Shown one piece after another: positions 51,830 through 60,794 of a stretch of DNA of 64,000 bases. Source of the DNA: Staphylococcus kloosii (lineage in GTDB: Bacteria; Bacillota; Bacilli; Staphylococcales; Staphylococcaceae); the NCBI RefSeq assembly GCF_003019255.1, contig NZ_CP027846.1:682001-746000 (forward strand), in the 5' to 3' direction. A model generated the notes under the pieces. It had not been told where the DNA came from and did no database searches. It saw only the letters and a list, made by a program, of their open reading frames with translations. A program made the position numbers and the translations under genes. Numbering within the stretch: position 1 is the first letter of the stretch; every line of letters begins with the position of its first letter.

Positions 51830-52282
51830 TTAATGAGTATCTTCCTTAATTAAGTGTTTGATATCTCTAAATCCTTCGCGATGATCCGCAAGTTCTTCCA
51901 TTATACGATACCAATCATTATCGCCTTCGCTAAAGATTTGGCGTAATAAATCGTTTTGTGCGCTATTGAGTTTTTCAACTAACTCGTGTCCTTCATCCGT
52001 AATAAATAATTGCTTTACGCGCATATCATCAGGATTAGGCTGTTCGATGATTAATTTTTTCTCTTTAAGTGTTTTCAATGTTGCGTGTGAACCTTGCTTC
52101 GAAATATCTAGCACTGCTAATAATTGCTTAATCGTAATACCAGGTAGTTTGTTGATGAAAAATAAAAAGCGATGGTGTTGGCGATTCATACCGGATTGTT
52201 CAATGATTTCGTCGGCTCTATTAATAAATGTTTTATAAGCGAAATAAAACAACATGTGTTCGTAATCACGATGGTTTGTCAT
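51830..52282 (-). CDS. MarR-family transcriptional regulator
   Basis: A 150-residue winged-helix regulator, with the recognition region QLLAVLDISKQGSHATLKTLKEK (about 58-80) and wing NPDDMRVKQLFITDEG. No Cys is present, so it is not a thiol sensor. AAAGGAAG precedes the ATG. It is divergent from ipdC, and the inverted repeat over the ipdC -35 is its likely operator. Confidence 0.83.
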   Translation of the reverse strand: MTNHRDYEHMLFYFAYKTFINRADEIIEQSGMNRQHHRFLFFINKLPGITIKQLLAVLDISKQGSHATLKTLKEKKLIIEQPNPDDMRVKQLFITDEGHELVEKLNSAQNDLLRQIFSEGDNDWYRIMEELADHREGFRDIKHLIKEDTH

Positions 52283-52353
52283 TATAGTGTAACTTCCTTT
52301 AAATTAAATAGTTGCACCTATTATAGCAAAAAATGATTTGTTGTCATAATTAA

Positions 52354-52368
52354 GTCAATAAGGTTGAC
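52354..52368. promoter_or_regulatory. Candidate operator of the MarR regulator
   Basis: GTCAA-TAAGG-TTGAC is a perfect 5-5-5 inverted repeat whose right arm is part of the ipdC -35. Bound protein would hide the ipdC promoter and sit 72 bp from the marR start. Confidence 0.6.
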
Positions 52369-52392
52369 CTATTTTTAAAATGCAGTTATTAT
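52364..52392 (+). promoter_or_regulatory. ipdC promoter
   Basis: TTGACC (52364-52369), 17 bp, TATTAT (52387-52392). Confidence 0.75.
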
Positions 52393-52430
52393 ATTAATTG
52401 TAAGGCCAATTGTGAAAGGTGGAATGAATT

Positions 52431-54071
52431 ATGAAAATGAGAGTAGGACAGTATTTAATTGATGCTATTCACAACGCAGGAGTAAACGAGATTTTTGGTG
52501 TTCCAGGAGATTTTAACTTAGCGTTTTTAGACGATGTTATTGAGCACAAGGACGTAAAATGGGTGGGCAATACAAATGAGCTAAATGCAAGTTACGCCGC
52601 AGATGGATATGCGAGAATGAATGGACTAGCTGCAATGATTACCACATTTGGCGTAGGAGAATTAAGTGCAGTAAATGGTATAGCTGGTTCTTACGCAGAG
52701 CGTGTACCAGTAATTGCTATAACAGGTGCACCAACAACTAAAGTAGAACAAGAACGTAAATTTGTGCATCATTCATTAGGAGAAGGCACTTTTGATGATT
52801 ATAGAAAAATGTTTGAACATATTACTACGGCTCAAGGTTATATCACTATAGATAATGCTGTAGATGAAATTCCTAGATTAATCAATGCTGCTATTAACGA
52901 ACGCCGTCCTGTACACGTACATCTACCAATTGATGTTGCAATGACTGAAATTGAAGTAGACAAAGCATTTCAACCGACTGTGAAAGAATCAACAATTAAC
53001 GAACAAGTGGTTGAGATGATTTCACAAAAATTAAGTAGTGCATCACAACCAGTTATTATTACAGGACATGAAATTAATAGTTTTGATTTACATGAAAAAT
53101 TAGAACAATTTGTTAATAAAACAAATATACCAGTAGCACAATTATCACTTGGTAAAGGTGCGTTTAACGAAGAAAATGAACATTACTTAGGTATATACGA
53201 TGGTAGCGTAGCTGAAGAAAATGTTAGAAATTATGTCGATCAAAGCGATGCCATTTTAAATATTGGTGCAAAAATCACTGATTCAGCTTCTGCTGGCTTC
53301 TCATACAAATTTGATATCGACGATGTAGTGATGTTAAATCACCGTAATTTCAAAATGAATGAAACAAGACGTGATGATATTGATTTACCGACATTATTAG
53401 ATAGCCTATTGGCAATTGAATATCATAATGACGCTACATTCCCTGAAATAAATCGTGAACTTGATGACAATTTTGAGTTAACGAGTGAGCCATTAAAACA
53501 AGAAACTTACTTCAAAATGATGCAACAATTTATTGGTTTAGATGATGTCATTTTAGCTGAACAAGGTACTTCTTTCTTTGGCGCATATGATTTATTGTTA
53601 TATAAAAACAATAAATTTATTGGGCAACCACTTTGGGGTTCAATCGGTTACACTTTACCGTCATTATTAGGTACACAAATGGCAGACCAACAACGTAGAA
53701 ATATCTTATTAATTGGTGATGGATCATTACAATTAACTGTTCAAGAATTATCAACTATGATTCGCCAACAAATTAACCCTATTATTTTTGTCATTAACAA
53801 TGATGGGTATACTGTAGAACGACTAATTCACGGAGAACATCAACCATACAACGATATTCATATGTGGGATTACAAAGCTTTACCACAAGTGTTTGGCGGC
53901 GATAATGTAGGTATACATGAAGTAGCCAATGCGCAAGATTTAAAACATACTTTCGAAAACATAAAAGCGCAAGGCAATAAAATGCATTTTGTAGAAGTTA
54001 AAATGGCGCAAGGTGATGCGCCTGAAAAACTAAGAAGCATTAGTCAGGTATTTGCTAATCAAAATAAATAA
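52431..54071 (+). CDS. ipdC: Indole-3-pyruvate/pyruvate decarboxylase-type TPP enzyme
   Basis: A 546-residue thiamine diphosphate 2-oxoacid decarboxylase. It has the activating Glu E50 (NTNELNASYAADG), the paired His of the PDC group (FVHHSLG) and the TPP motif GDGSLQLTVQE ending in NND. These residues fit non-oxidative decarboxylases that turn indolepyruvate, phenylpyruvate or pyruvate into aldehydes. The true substrate is not readable. AGGTGG precedes the ATG. It is controlled by a promoter overlapping a MarR-type operator. Confidence 0.87.
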   Translation: MKMRVGQYLIDAIHNAGVNEIFGVPGDFNLAFLDDVIEHKDVKWVGNTNELNASYAADGYARMNGLAAMITTFGVGELSAVNGIAGSYAERVPVIAITGAPTTKVEQERKFVHHSLGEGTFDDYRKMFEHITTAQGYITIDNAVDEIPRLINAAINERRPVHVHLPIDVAMTEIEVDKAFQPTVKESTINEQVVEMISQKLSSASQPVIITGHEINSFDLHEKLEQFVNKTNIPVAQLSLGKGAFNEENEHYLGIYDGSVAEENVRNYVDQSDAILNIGAKITDSASAGFSYKFDIDDVVMLNHRNFKMNETRRDDIDLPTLLDSLLAIEYHNDATFPEINRELDDNFELTSEPLKQETYFKMMQQFIGLDDVILAEQGTSFFGAYDLLLYKNNKFIGQPLWGSIGYTLPSLLGTQMADQQRRNILLIGDGSLQLTVQELSTMIRQQINPIIFVINNDGYTVERLIHGEHQPYNDIHMWDYKALPQVFGGDNVGIHEVANAQDLKHTFENIKAQGNKMHFVEVKMAQGDAPEKLRSISQVFANQNK

Positions 54072-54087
54072 ATAAATAATATTACAA

Positions 54088-54121
54088 TAAGGCTGTGACG
54101 CAATGTCATAGTCTTATTTTT
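54088..54121 (+). terminator. Terminator after ipdC
   Basis: TAAGGCTGTGAC and GTCATAGTCTTA pair, with two G-U pairs, followed by TTTTT. Confidence 0.78.
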
Positions 54122-54273
54122 GCTTTAATTGTAAATTTAAAAGATTGCAACTTGTATTATTATCGTGCAAGATAGGTTTATACATAAAAAGTGAAACATC
54201 TACCATAAATTATCAGACTATTCTAACAATGGCGTTGTTTTACTTTGGGGATTGTAAATTGGGAGGGAGCAAA

Positions 54274-55659
54274 ATGATAGATAGTGAGACACATTTCTCA
54301 AAGGGTCAATTAATCACAGGGATAATGTTATCAATTTTGACATATTGGTTGTTTGCGCAGGCGTTTTTAAATATAGGACCCATGGTTCAACAAACATATC
54401 CAGTAAGTCCTGATATTATTAATATATCAGTAAGTTTAACATCATTTGTAACAGGCGTATTTATGGTTGTAGCTGGTAAAATTGCTGATCGTATCGGAAA
54501 GGTAAAGATGACCAAGTTGGCGCTTATATTAAGTATTTTAGGTTCTTTATCACTGATTGTTTCTAATCATATGGTTTTATTATTATTAGGGAGAGTGTTA
54601 CAAGGATTTTCTGCAGCTATTATCATGCCGGCGACGATTGCCATGATAAATGACTTTTTCAAAGGTGCAGAAAGACAAAAGGCGTTAAGTTTTTGGTCTA
54701 TAGGCTCTTTTGGTGGTACAGGTCTAGCATCATTTTTTGCTGGGTCAATTGCTACTGCAGCTACTTGGCAAACAATTTTTATAATTTCGATTATAGTAGC
54801 ACTAATTTCATTATTCTTACTTAAAAGTATACCAGAGAGTAATTATGAGAGTAATAGACAAACAAGCTTTGATTACATAGGCTTAGTGATATTTATTATT
54901 ATGATTGGTAGTATTAGTTTTATTATTACGCAAGGTTATAAAATAGGCTGGTTAAGTAACATTACAATAGCCCTGTTTATAGTGTTTGTAGTATTTAGTA
55001 TCGTGTTTATTAAATATGAACGACATGTGAATACACCATTTATAGATTTAAGCTTATTTAAAAATCATTCGTATACAGGAGCAGTTTTAGCCAATTGTTT
55101 ATTAAATACTGGCGTAGGGGTTATTGCATTAATAAATATATATGCACAAGCGGGGCACAGCCTTAGTGGTTTTAAGGCAGGTTTAATTACATTGCCATAC
55201 CTTATTGCTTTATTAATTGTTGTTAGATTAGGTGAAAAAAGTATTAATAAATTTGGTGCTAAGCGAGCAATGGTTATAGGACCGATAATAACGGGAATAG
55301 GTGTATTGTTAATGTCTATCACGTTTTTACATACGGGTATGTATATTGGTTTAATGTTAATCGCAACTACTTGCTTCGGTGCAGGTACGGGATTTTTCGC
55401 TACACCTGCTTTAAGTACTGCAGTTTCAACGACGCCACCTGAGAAAATTGGTGTGGCATCTGGTATTTTTAAAATGGGGTCTACTTTAGGTGGTGCATTC
55501 GGTATTGCTATTATCACTTCGATTTATACAGCATTATCGTTAAGTGGTTTTAGTATTCATTTAGCTGCAAGTATCGCGTTCTTAGCTGGCGTTGTATTAA
55601 TCTTTAGCGCCGTCGTTATAAGTGCATTCGTAATACCTAATCGTTCTAAAAACATGTGA
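54274..55659 (+). CDS. NorB-like MFS drug efflux transporter (DHA2 family)
   Basis: A 461-residue major facilitator with 12-14 helices. From memory it closely resembles S. aureus NorB over its full length (LTYWLFAQAF near the start, GRVLQGFSAAIIMPATIAMI for motif C-region, FWSIGSFGGTGLASFFAG). Such pumps export quinolones, dyes or other cationic or hydrophobic compounds using the proton gradient. ATG 54274 follows GGGAGGGAGC; 43 upstream codons in the open frame lack any ribosome site. Confidence 0.85.
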   Translation: MIDSETHFSKGQLITGIMLSILTYWLFAQAFLNIGPMVQQTYPVSPDIINISVSLTSFVTGVFMVVAGKIADRIGKVKMTKLALILSILGSLSLIVSNHMVLLLLGRVLQGFSAAIIMPATIAMINDFFKGAERQKALSFWSIGSFGGTGLASFFAGSIATAATWQTIFIISIIVALISLFLLKSIPESNYESNRQTSFDYIGLVIFIIMIGSISFIITQGYKIGWLSNITIALFIVFVVFSIVFIKYERHVNTPFIDLSLFKNHSYTGAVLANCLLNTGVGVIALINIYAQAGHSLSGFKAGLITLPYLIALLIVVRLGEKSINKFGAKRAMVIGPIITGIGVLLMSITFLHTGMYIGLMLIATTCFGAGTGFFATPALSTAVSTTPPEKIGVASGIFKMGSTLGGAFGIAIITSIYTALSLSGFSIHLAASIAFLAGVVLIFSAVVISAFVIPNRSKNM

Positions 55660-55718
55660 TAACTAACACTTATAGCAAAGGAAGATACTGATATTTATAA
55701 AGAAAGAAGGCAACATAA

Positions 55719-56252
55719 ATGCAATATAAAATGACATATAAGTCACCGGTTGGGGATTTAACGATTACCACTGATGGTCAAAACGTAACGGGGTTATGGT
55801 TTGAAAATCAACAAAACTATGAGTCTTTGTTAAACGATATTGTAAAAGAACAACACCAACCTATATTTGATAAAGTGACGCATTGGTTAGATGAATATTT
55901 CTCAGGAAATAAGCCGGCAATCAATTTCCCACTTAAGCCAACTGGAACCGATTTTCGTATGACAGTATGGAAGAAGTTACAAGCAATTCCATATGGTGAG
56001 ACTGTCACATATGGAGATATTGCACAACAAATTGCTGAAGATAGAGGGCGAAGCAAAATGTCTGCGCAAGCAGTAGGTGGTGCAGTAGGAAGTAATCCAA
56101 TATCAATTATTATTCCATGTCATAGAGTTGTAGGTGCTAATGGGAGTCTTACAGGCTTTGGAGGAGGCATAGATAGAAAGATTAAATTATTGAAAAACGA
56201 AGAAGTCGACATGTCGTCATTTTATGTGCCAAGTTATAGTACAAAACCATAA
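55719..56252 (+). CDS. ogt: Methylated-DNA-protein cysteine methyltransferase
   Basis: A 177-residue DNA repair protein that removes alkyl groups from O6-alkylguanine onto its own C134 (IIIPCHRVVG). The helix-turn-helix around SKMSAQAVGGAVGSNP, with its Arg finger, precedes the active site. Length fits Ogt rather than the fused Ada. The C-terminal tail VDMSSFYVPSYSTKP is slightly long. GAAGG precedes the ATG at a rather long distance. It follows the efflux gene by 59 bp and could be co-transcribed. Confidence 0.9.
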   Translation: MQYKMTYKSPVGDLTITTDGQNVTGLWFENQQNYESLLNDIVKEQHQPIFDKVTHWLDEYFSGNKPAINFPLKPTGTDFRMTVWKKLQAIPYGETVTYGDIAQQIAEDRGRSKMSAQAVGGAVGSNPISIIIPCHRVVGANGSLTGFGGGIDRKIKLLKNEEVDMSSFYVPSYSTKP

Positions 56253-56259
56253 AAATAGA

Positions 56260-56315
56260 GAGGTTAAGCATGCGCATTAAATAATTAATGTTTGTGCTTA
56301 GCCTCAATTTATTTT
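56260..56315 (+). terminator. Terminator after ogt
   Basis: GAGGTTAAGCA and TGCTTAGCCTC pair across a 24-base loop, followed by AATTTATTTT. Confidence 0.68.
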
Positions 56316-56365
56316 GTAGTGGAAAAAGATTAAAATATTAAGCATCTTTTCCAGTGATTTAAATT

Positions 56366-57535
56366 TTATTTTAAGGTATTATAATTACGGATATGCTCAT
56401 TAATATCGTTTAAGTAAAAAATACCATGTTGGTCGTTTGTTAATTCGGTTTCATGATCGAATTCAAGATTATCGAAACGATTGAAGAAATGTTCATATTC
56501 CTCTACTGATAATTCAGTACGAGAGTTTAATAATGCTTTATGGTGCTCTACATTTAGCACTTCATTATAACCGTCAACAAGTTTACCACTAAAGAATTCG
56601 CCGACAGAACCTGAACCATAACTAAATAATCCAATAGTTTGACCAGCTTCTAAGTCGTGTGTTTCTAATAATGAGATTAAACTTAAATACAGTGAACCAG
56701 TATATATATTACCTACATATCTGTTGTAGTAAGTTGCAGCGTCATAACCTGAGGTTAATCGATTATGCGTTTCAGAATCAATATCTTCTGTTAAAATTGA
56801 ATCAAGCGCTTTTTTGCCCATTTTTGTAAATGGTACATGGAAACATAAAGAAGCAAAATCTGAAAGTGATTTATTGTAACGTCTAGCATATTCATTCCAG
56901 CTTTCTTGGAATGATTGGATATAAGCATCTTTAGATAACGCACCGGCTACTAAAGGATATGATAGACCAGTTGGTCTCCAGAAATCATAAACGTCTTGTG
57001 TGTATGCCACGGCATCCTCATTTAATTCAAGGATACGTGGATTATGTGAAATTAACATAGCAACAGCACCTGCGCCTTGAGTCGGCTCACCACCAGAATG
57101 TAATCCGTAACGTGCAGTATCACTTGCAATGACCAATACTTTTTCATTTGGACGATTTGCTAAATAATCTTTTGCAAGTTGAATAGCAGGTGTAGCAGCG
57201 TAGCATGCTTCCTTCATTTCAAAACATCTTGCGAAGGGTTGAATACCTAGTAGATTATGTATTTGAACGGCTGATGCTTTAGCAGAATCTATCGCAGATT
57301 CAGTAGCAACAATTACCATTGAAATATTCTTTTTATCTTCTTCAGAGACGATATTTTTAGCAGCATTAGCACCCATTGAAACAATATCTTGGCTTACTGG
57401 GCTAACAGACATTTCTGTTTGACCTATACCAAGTAAAAATTTATTAGGTTCTACATTGCGTGCTTCAGCTAGTTTAGCCATATCTACATAAAATTGTGGA
57501 ACGTAAAAATCAAGTTGATCTATACCGATAGTCAT
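56366..57535 (-). CDS. mvaS: Hydroxymethylglutaryl-CoA synthase
   Basis: A 389-residue thiolase-fold enzyme that joins acetyl-CoA and acetoacetyl-CoA to HMG-CoA, the first committed step of the mevalonate route to isoprenoids. Catalytic E79 (VATES), C111 (MKEACYAATPA) and the His of SLCFHVPFTKMG near residue 233 are present. AGAAAGGTG precedes the ATG. It is divergent from the thiolase-mvaA pair, as mvaS and mvaA are in S. aureus. Confidence 0.96.
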   Translation of the reverse strand: MTIGIDQLDFYVPQFYVDMAKLAEARNVEPNKFLLGIGQTEMSVSPVSQDIVSMGANAAKNIVSEEDKKNISMVIVATESAIDSAKASAVQIHNLLGIQPFARCFEMKEACYAATPAIQLAKDYLANRPNEKVLVIASDTARYGLHSGGEPTQGAGAVAMLISHNPRILELNEDAVAYTQDVYDFWRPTGLSYPLVAGALSKDAYIQSFQESWNEYARRYNKSLSDFASLCFHVPFTKMGKKALDSILTEDIDSETHNRLTSGYDAATYYNRYVGNIYTGSLYLSLISLLETHDLEAGQTIGLFSYGSGSVGEFFSGKLVDGYNEVLNVEHHKALLNSRTELSVEEYEHFFNRFDNLEFDHETELTNDQHGIFYLNDINEHIRNYNTLK

Positions 57536-57636
57536 TATGTATCGACACCTTTCTATTTATAAATAAGCAACTGTATCATACCAAAATAGGCTTCATAAAT
57601 ACAATTATTTTAAAGTTTAAGAAATGGGGAATAACA

Positions 57637-58788
57637 ATGAACAAAATAGCTATAGTTAGTGCCAAAAGAACACCGATTGGAAGATTCAGAGGAAAATTAA
57701 GCGATTATTCAGCCGTAGAATTAGGAACTACTGCACTTAAAGCAGCATTGGATGAAGTAAATATTAATCCAAATGAAATTGAACAAGTCATCTTTGGGAA
57801 TGTCTTACAAAGTGGTAGTGGCCAAAATCCAGCTCGTCAAATAGGTATAAAATCAGGTATTCCTAATACGACACCTGCTATGACAATTAACGAAGTATGT
57901 GGCTCTGGTCTTAAATCTATTATTTTAGGCAAGCAATTAATTCAATTGGGAGAAGCGAAAGTCGTTGCGGTAGGCGGCGTTGAAAGTATGACCAATGCGC
58001 CTAAGTTACTTTTAAATGGCGATGAAGCACCTGTAGATAGCTTTATGCATGATGGTTTAACAGACGCGTTTCATCAAGTACCTATGGGCGTAACTGCAGA
58101 AAAAATTGCTCAAAAATATAATGTTACACGTGAACAACAAGATGAATTTGCGAATAACTCTCAACAAAAGGCTGCGCAAGCAACGCAACAAGGTAAATTT
58201 AATAATGAAATTGTACCAATGAAAGACAATGAAGGTGCAATGATGACTTCAGACGAAGGTATTCGAGCAAATAGCAGTGTTGAAAAGCTTAGTACGTTAA
58301 ATACTATCTTTGACGAAAATGGTACTGTAACTGGCGGCAATGCATCAAGTATTAATGATGGTGCTGCTGCAATCATTTTAATGGATGAACAATATGCGAG
58401 AGAACACAACTATGATATTTTAGGCTTTGTAGGAGACTATGCAGAAGTTGGTTGTGACCCACAATTTATGGGATACGCACCGTATTATGCAGTATCACAA
58501 TTGCTAGAAAAAACTGGTAACACGATTGGTAATATAGATGTTATCGAAATGACGGAAGCTTTTGCCGCTCAAAGTATACCTGTTAAAGCTAATTTAGGTA
58601 TTACAGATGAGCAATTGAATTTATACGGTGGTGCAATCGCATTAGGTCATCCAATCGGCGCAAGTGGCACGCGTTTAGTAACTACACTAGTAAATATATT
58701 AGAACAAGAAAATAAATCTAAAGGTATTGCTACAGCATGTATAGGCGGTGGCTTAGGTATAGCATTATTAATAGAGAAGGGGCGTTAA
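57637..58788 (+). CDS. Acetyl-CoA C-acetyltransferase (thiolase)
   Basis: A 383-residue biosynthetic thiolase that condenses two acetyl-CoA to acetoacetyl-CoA. The acyl-carrying C88 (NEVCGSG), the His in ALGHPIGASG and the second Cys in TACIGGGLG are all present. GGGGA precedes the ATG. mvaA begins 5 bp after its stop, and mvaS is divergent, so here the three first mevalonate steps are encoded together. Confidence 0.93.
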   Translation: MNKIAIVSAKRTPIGRFRGKLSDYSAVELGTTALKAALDEVNINPNEIEQVIFGNVLQSGSGQNPARQIGIKSGIPNTTPAMTINEVCGSGLKSIILGKQLIQLGEAKVVAVGGVESMTNAPKLLLNGDEAPVDSFMHDGLTDAFHQVPMGVTAEKIAQKYNVTREQQDEFANNSQQKAAQATQQGKFNNEIVPMKDNEGAMMTSDEGIRANSSVEKLSTLNTIFDENGTVTGGNASSINDGAAAIILMDEQYAREHNYDILGFVGDYAEVGCDPQFMGYAPYYAVSQLLEKTGNTIGNIDVIEMTEAFAAQSIPVKANLGITDEQLNLYGGAIALGHPIGASGTRLVTTLVNILEQENKSKGIATACIGGGLGIALLIEKGR

Positions 58789-58793
58789 GCAAT

Positions 58794-60074
58794 ATGAGCG
58801 CATTAGATAAATCATTTAGACATCTATCGAGGGAAGAAAAGTTAAATGAACTAGTATCTCAAGGTTTGTTGTCTGAAAAATACAAAGAAAATTTATTGCA
58901 AAATAAAGTGATAGACGAAGATATTGCCAATAGCCTTATCGAAAATGTTATAGGACAAGGTACAATCCCGGTCGGCATTTTACCTAATATTATAGTCGAC
59001 CAAAAAAATTACGCAGTACCAATGATGGTGGAAGAACCATCTGTCGTAGCAGCCGCAAGTTATGGTGCCAAATTGGTAAATAATACGGGTGGCTTCAAAG
59101 TAGTCGCAAGTGAGCGATTAATGATTGGCCAAATCGTCTTTGATGATGTACAGGATACTGAAGCGTTAGCGACTAAAATTTACCAAATGGAAGGTCAGAT
59201 TAAATCAATCGCAGACGAAGTATATCCTTCTATTATCAAACGTGGCGGTGGCTATCGTCGCATCGAAATAGACACTTTCCCAACTGAAAACCTATTGTCA
59301 CTCAAAGTTTTCGTCGATACGAAAGATGCAATGGGCGCTAACATGTTAAATACTATATTAGAAGGAATTTCAGCACATTTAAAACTTGAACTCCAAGATA
59401 GTAATGTATTAATGAGTATATTGTCTAATCATGCTACAGCCTCTGTTGTTAAAGTTGAAGGCGAAATTGAAGTTTCTGACTTAGCTAAAGGTGATTTTGA
59501 TGGCGAAACTGTAGCGCATCGTATGGAAAGGGCGTCAGTTTTAGCTCATGTGGATATTCATCGTGCTGCAACGCATAACAAAGGTGTTATGAATGGTATC
59601 CACGCTGTTGTCTTAGCAACAGGCAATGATACACGTGGCGCAGAAGCAAGTGCACATGCATATGCTAGTAAAGATGGGCAATATCGTGGTCTTGCAACAT
59701 GGAAATACGATCGTGACAGACAACGTTTAGTTGGCTCAATAGAAGTACCGATGACTTTAGCAACTGTAGGTGGCGGTACAAAAGTATTACCAATTGCACA
59801 AGCTTCACTAGACATATTAAATGTAGCGAATGCCCAAGAATTAGGACATGTTGTTGCGGCTGTCGGTCTAGCTCAAAATTTTTCTGCGTGTCGTGCATTA
59901 GTATCCGAAGGAATTCAGCAAGGTCATATGTCATTACAATATAAATCTTTAGCGATTGTAGTAGGCGCTCAAGGTGAGGAAATCGGTTATGTTGCAGATG
60001 CATTGAAAAATGCAGCACAAGCTAACACAGCGACTGCAGAGCAGTTGTTAATGAAATATCGTAATAATAAATGA
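58794..60074 (+). CDS. mvaA: Hydroxymethylglutaryl-CoA reductase, class II
   Basis: A 426-residue class II HMG-CoA reductase that makes mevalonate. The catalytic Glu (EEPSVVAAAS, about 80), Lys (THNKGVMNG, about 267) and Asp (TGNDTRG, about 283) are visible, with GGGTKVLP near 320. ATG 58794 was chosen since the protein then begins like other MvaA proteins and follows the thiolase stop by 5 bp; GAAGGGG lies about 10 bases upstream. The longer frame overlaps the thiolase. Confidence 0.95.
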   Translation: MSALDKSFRHLSREEKLNELVSQGLLSEKYKENLLQNKVIDEDIANSLIENVIGQGTIPVGILPNIIVDQKNYAVPMMVEEPSVVAAASYGAKLVNNTGGFKVVASERLMIGQIVFDDVQDTEALATKIYQMEGQIKSIADEVYPSIIKRGGGYRRIEIDTFPTENLLSLKVFVDTKDAMGANMLNTILEGISAHLKLELQDSNVLMSILSNHATASVVKVEGEIEVSDLAKGDFDGETVAHRMERASVLAHVDIHRAATHNKGVMNGIHAVVLATGNDTRGAEASAHAYASKDGQYRGLATWKYDRDRQRLVGSIEVPMTLATVGGGTKVLPIAQASLDILNVANAQELGHVVAAVGLAQNFSACRALVSEGIQQGHMSLQYKSLAIVVGAQGEEIGYVADALKNAAQANTATAEQLLMKYRNNK

Positions 60075-60080
60075 TAAAAA

Positions 60081-60127
60081 ATAGACAGTTATAAGTTCAA
60101 ATGACATGACTTATAACTGTCTTTTAA
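60081..60127. terminator. Bidirectional terminator
   Basis: AGACAGTTATAAGT pairs with ACTTATAACTGTCT between convergent mvaA and the CHAP gene. Confidence 0.85.
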
Positions 60128-60553
60128 TTAATAGATGTACCGATATTTTTTGGCGGTACTTTTACTCAAAGTTCGTGTGCCATAAGCATGGGCACGACTG
60201 TAATTATACTCTGATATTTTAATGCTTCCGTTTCTATAGACAGTTTCTACAAATGCAACATGTCCATAATAACCAGCAGTTGATTGAAGAATTGCTCTTG
60301 GCACAGGTTTTGTCCCAACACGATAACCTGATCGTTTGGCGTTAGTATACCAATATTTTGCATTACCCCAACCATTTGGGATGGGTTTATGTACTTGCGC
60401 TCTTTTGTTGAATACATACCAAGTGCAGTTGTATTTTGCATAATAATTTTTAGCAGCTTGAGAAACATTCGTGTTGTTGATCATTTGAACAGAAAAGCTT
60501 GTCGTGAATAACAAAGTGAAGGCGATAGCGATGCGACACAATAATTTTTTCAT
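60128..60553 (-). CDS. Secreted CHAP-domain peptidoglycan hydrolase (SsaA-like)
   Basis: A 141-residue exported protein: signal peptide (about 1-34), then a single CHAP domain with nucleophile C43 (YNCTWYVF) and H98 (YGHVAFVE). It should act as an amidase or endopeptidase on wall peptides. A CHAP gene in the same place beside mvaA and cid is known in S. aureus. It lacks LysM domains. The ATG has only a loose purine-rich site (GAGGACAATT) about 9 bases upstream. Confidence 0.88.
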   Translation of the reverse strand: MKKLLCRIAIAFTLLFTTSFSVQMINNTNVSQAAKNYYAKYNCTWYVFNKRAQVHKPIPNGWGNAKYWYTNAKRSGYRVGTKPVPRAILQSTAGYYGHVAFVETVYRNGSIKISEYNYSRAHAYGTRTLSKSTAKKYRYIY

Positions 60554-60678
60554 CTTTATAAATTGTCCTCAGTTCTTTTATTATTAATACTTTTTAATAA
60601 TAAAAGAAATAATTAAGTTGAACAATACACGTTACCTTAACAACAACAAGCTTTAATATAACAGCAATATATAAAATG

Positions 60679-60700
60679 TTACTGTAATATAATACAGTAA
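60679..60700. promoter_or_regulatory. 22-bp perfect inverted repeat between the CHAP gene and cidR
   Basis: TTACTGTA-ATATAA-TACAGTAA, eight paired bases per arm with a 6-bp spacer, 95 bp before cidR and 126 bp before the CHAP start. It looks like a protein-binding operator; CidR itself or another dimeric regulator could use it. Confidence 0.55.
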
Positions 60701-60794
60701 TTAAGTTGAAAGTATACTTTATATAACGTGTGGCGGCACATTCATGATAAACTTTAATTACTATAGATAAATGAACAGGTAGGTGTAAAGAGCT

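Noticed and set aside
55065..55517. 150-codon open frame antisense to the NorB-like gene
   Set aside because: No ribosome site, low-complexity Ile/Pro-rich translation typical of a shadow of membrane-helix codons, and full overlap with a well-supported gene.
59558..60018. Two open frames antisense to mvaA (85 and 117 codons)
   Set aside because: Overlap a firmly assigned catalytic region in frames that reflect its codon bias; no ribosome sites.
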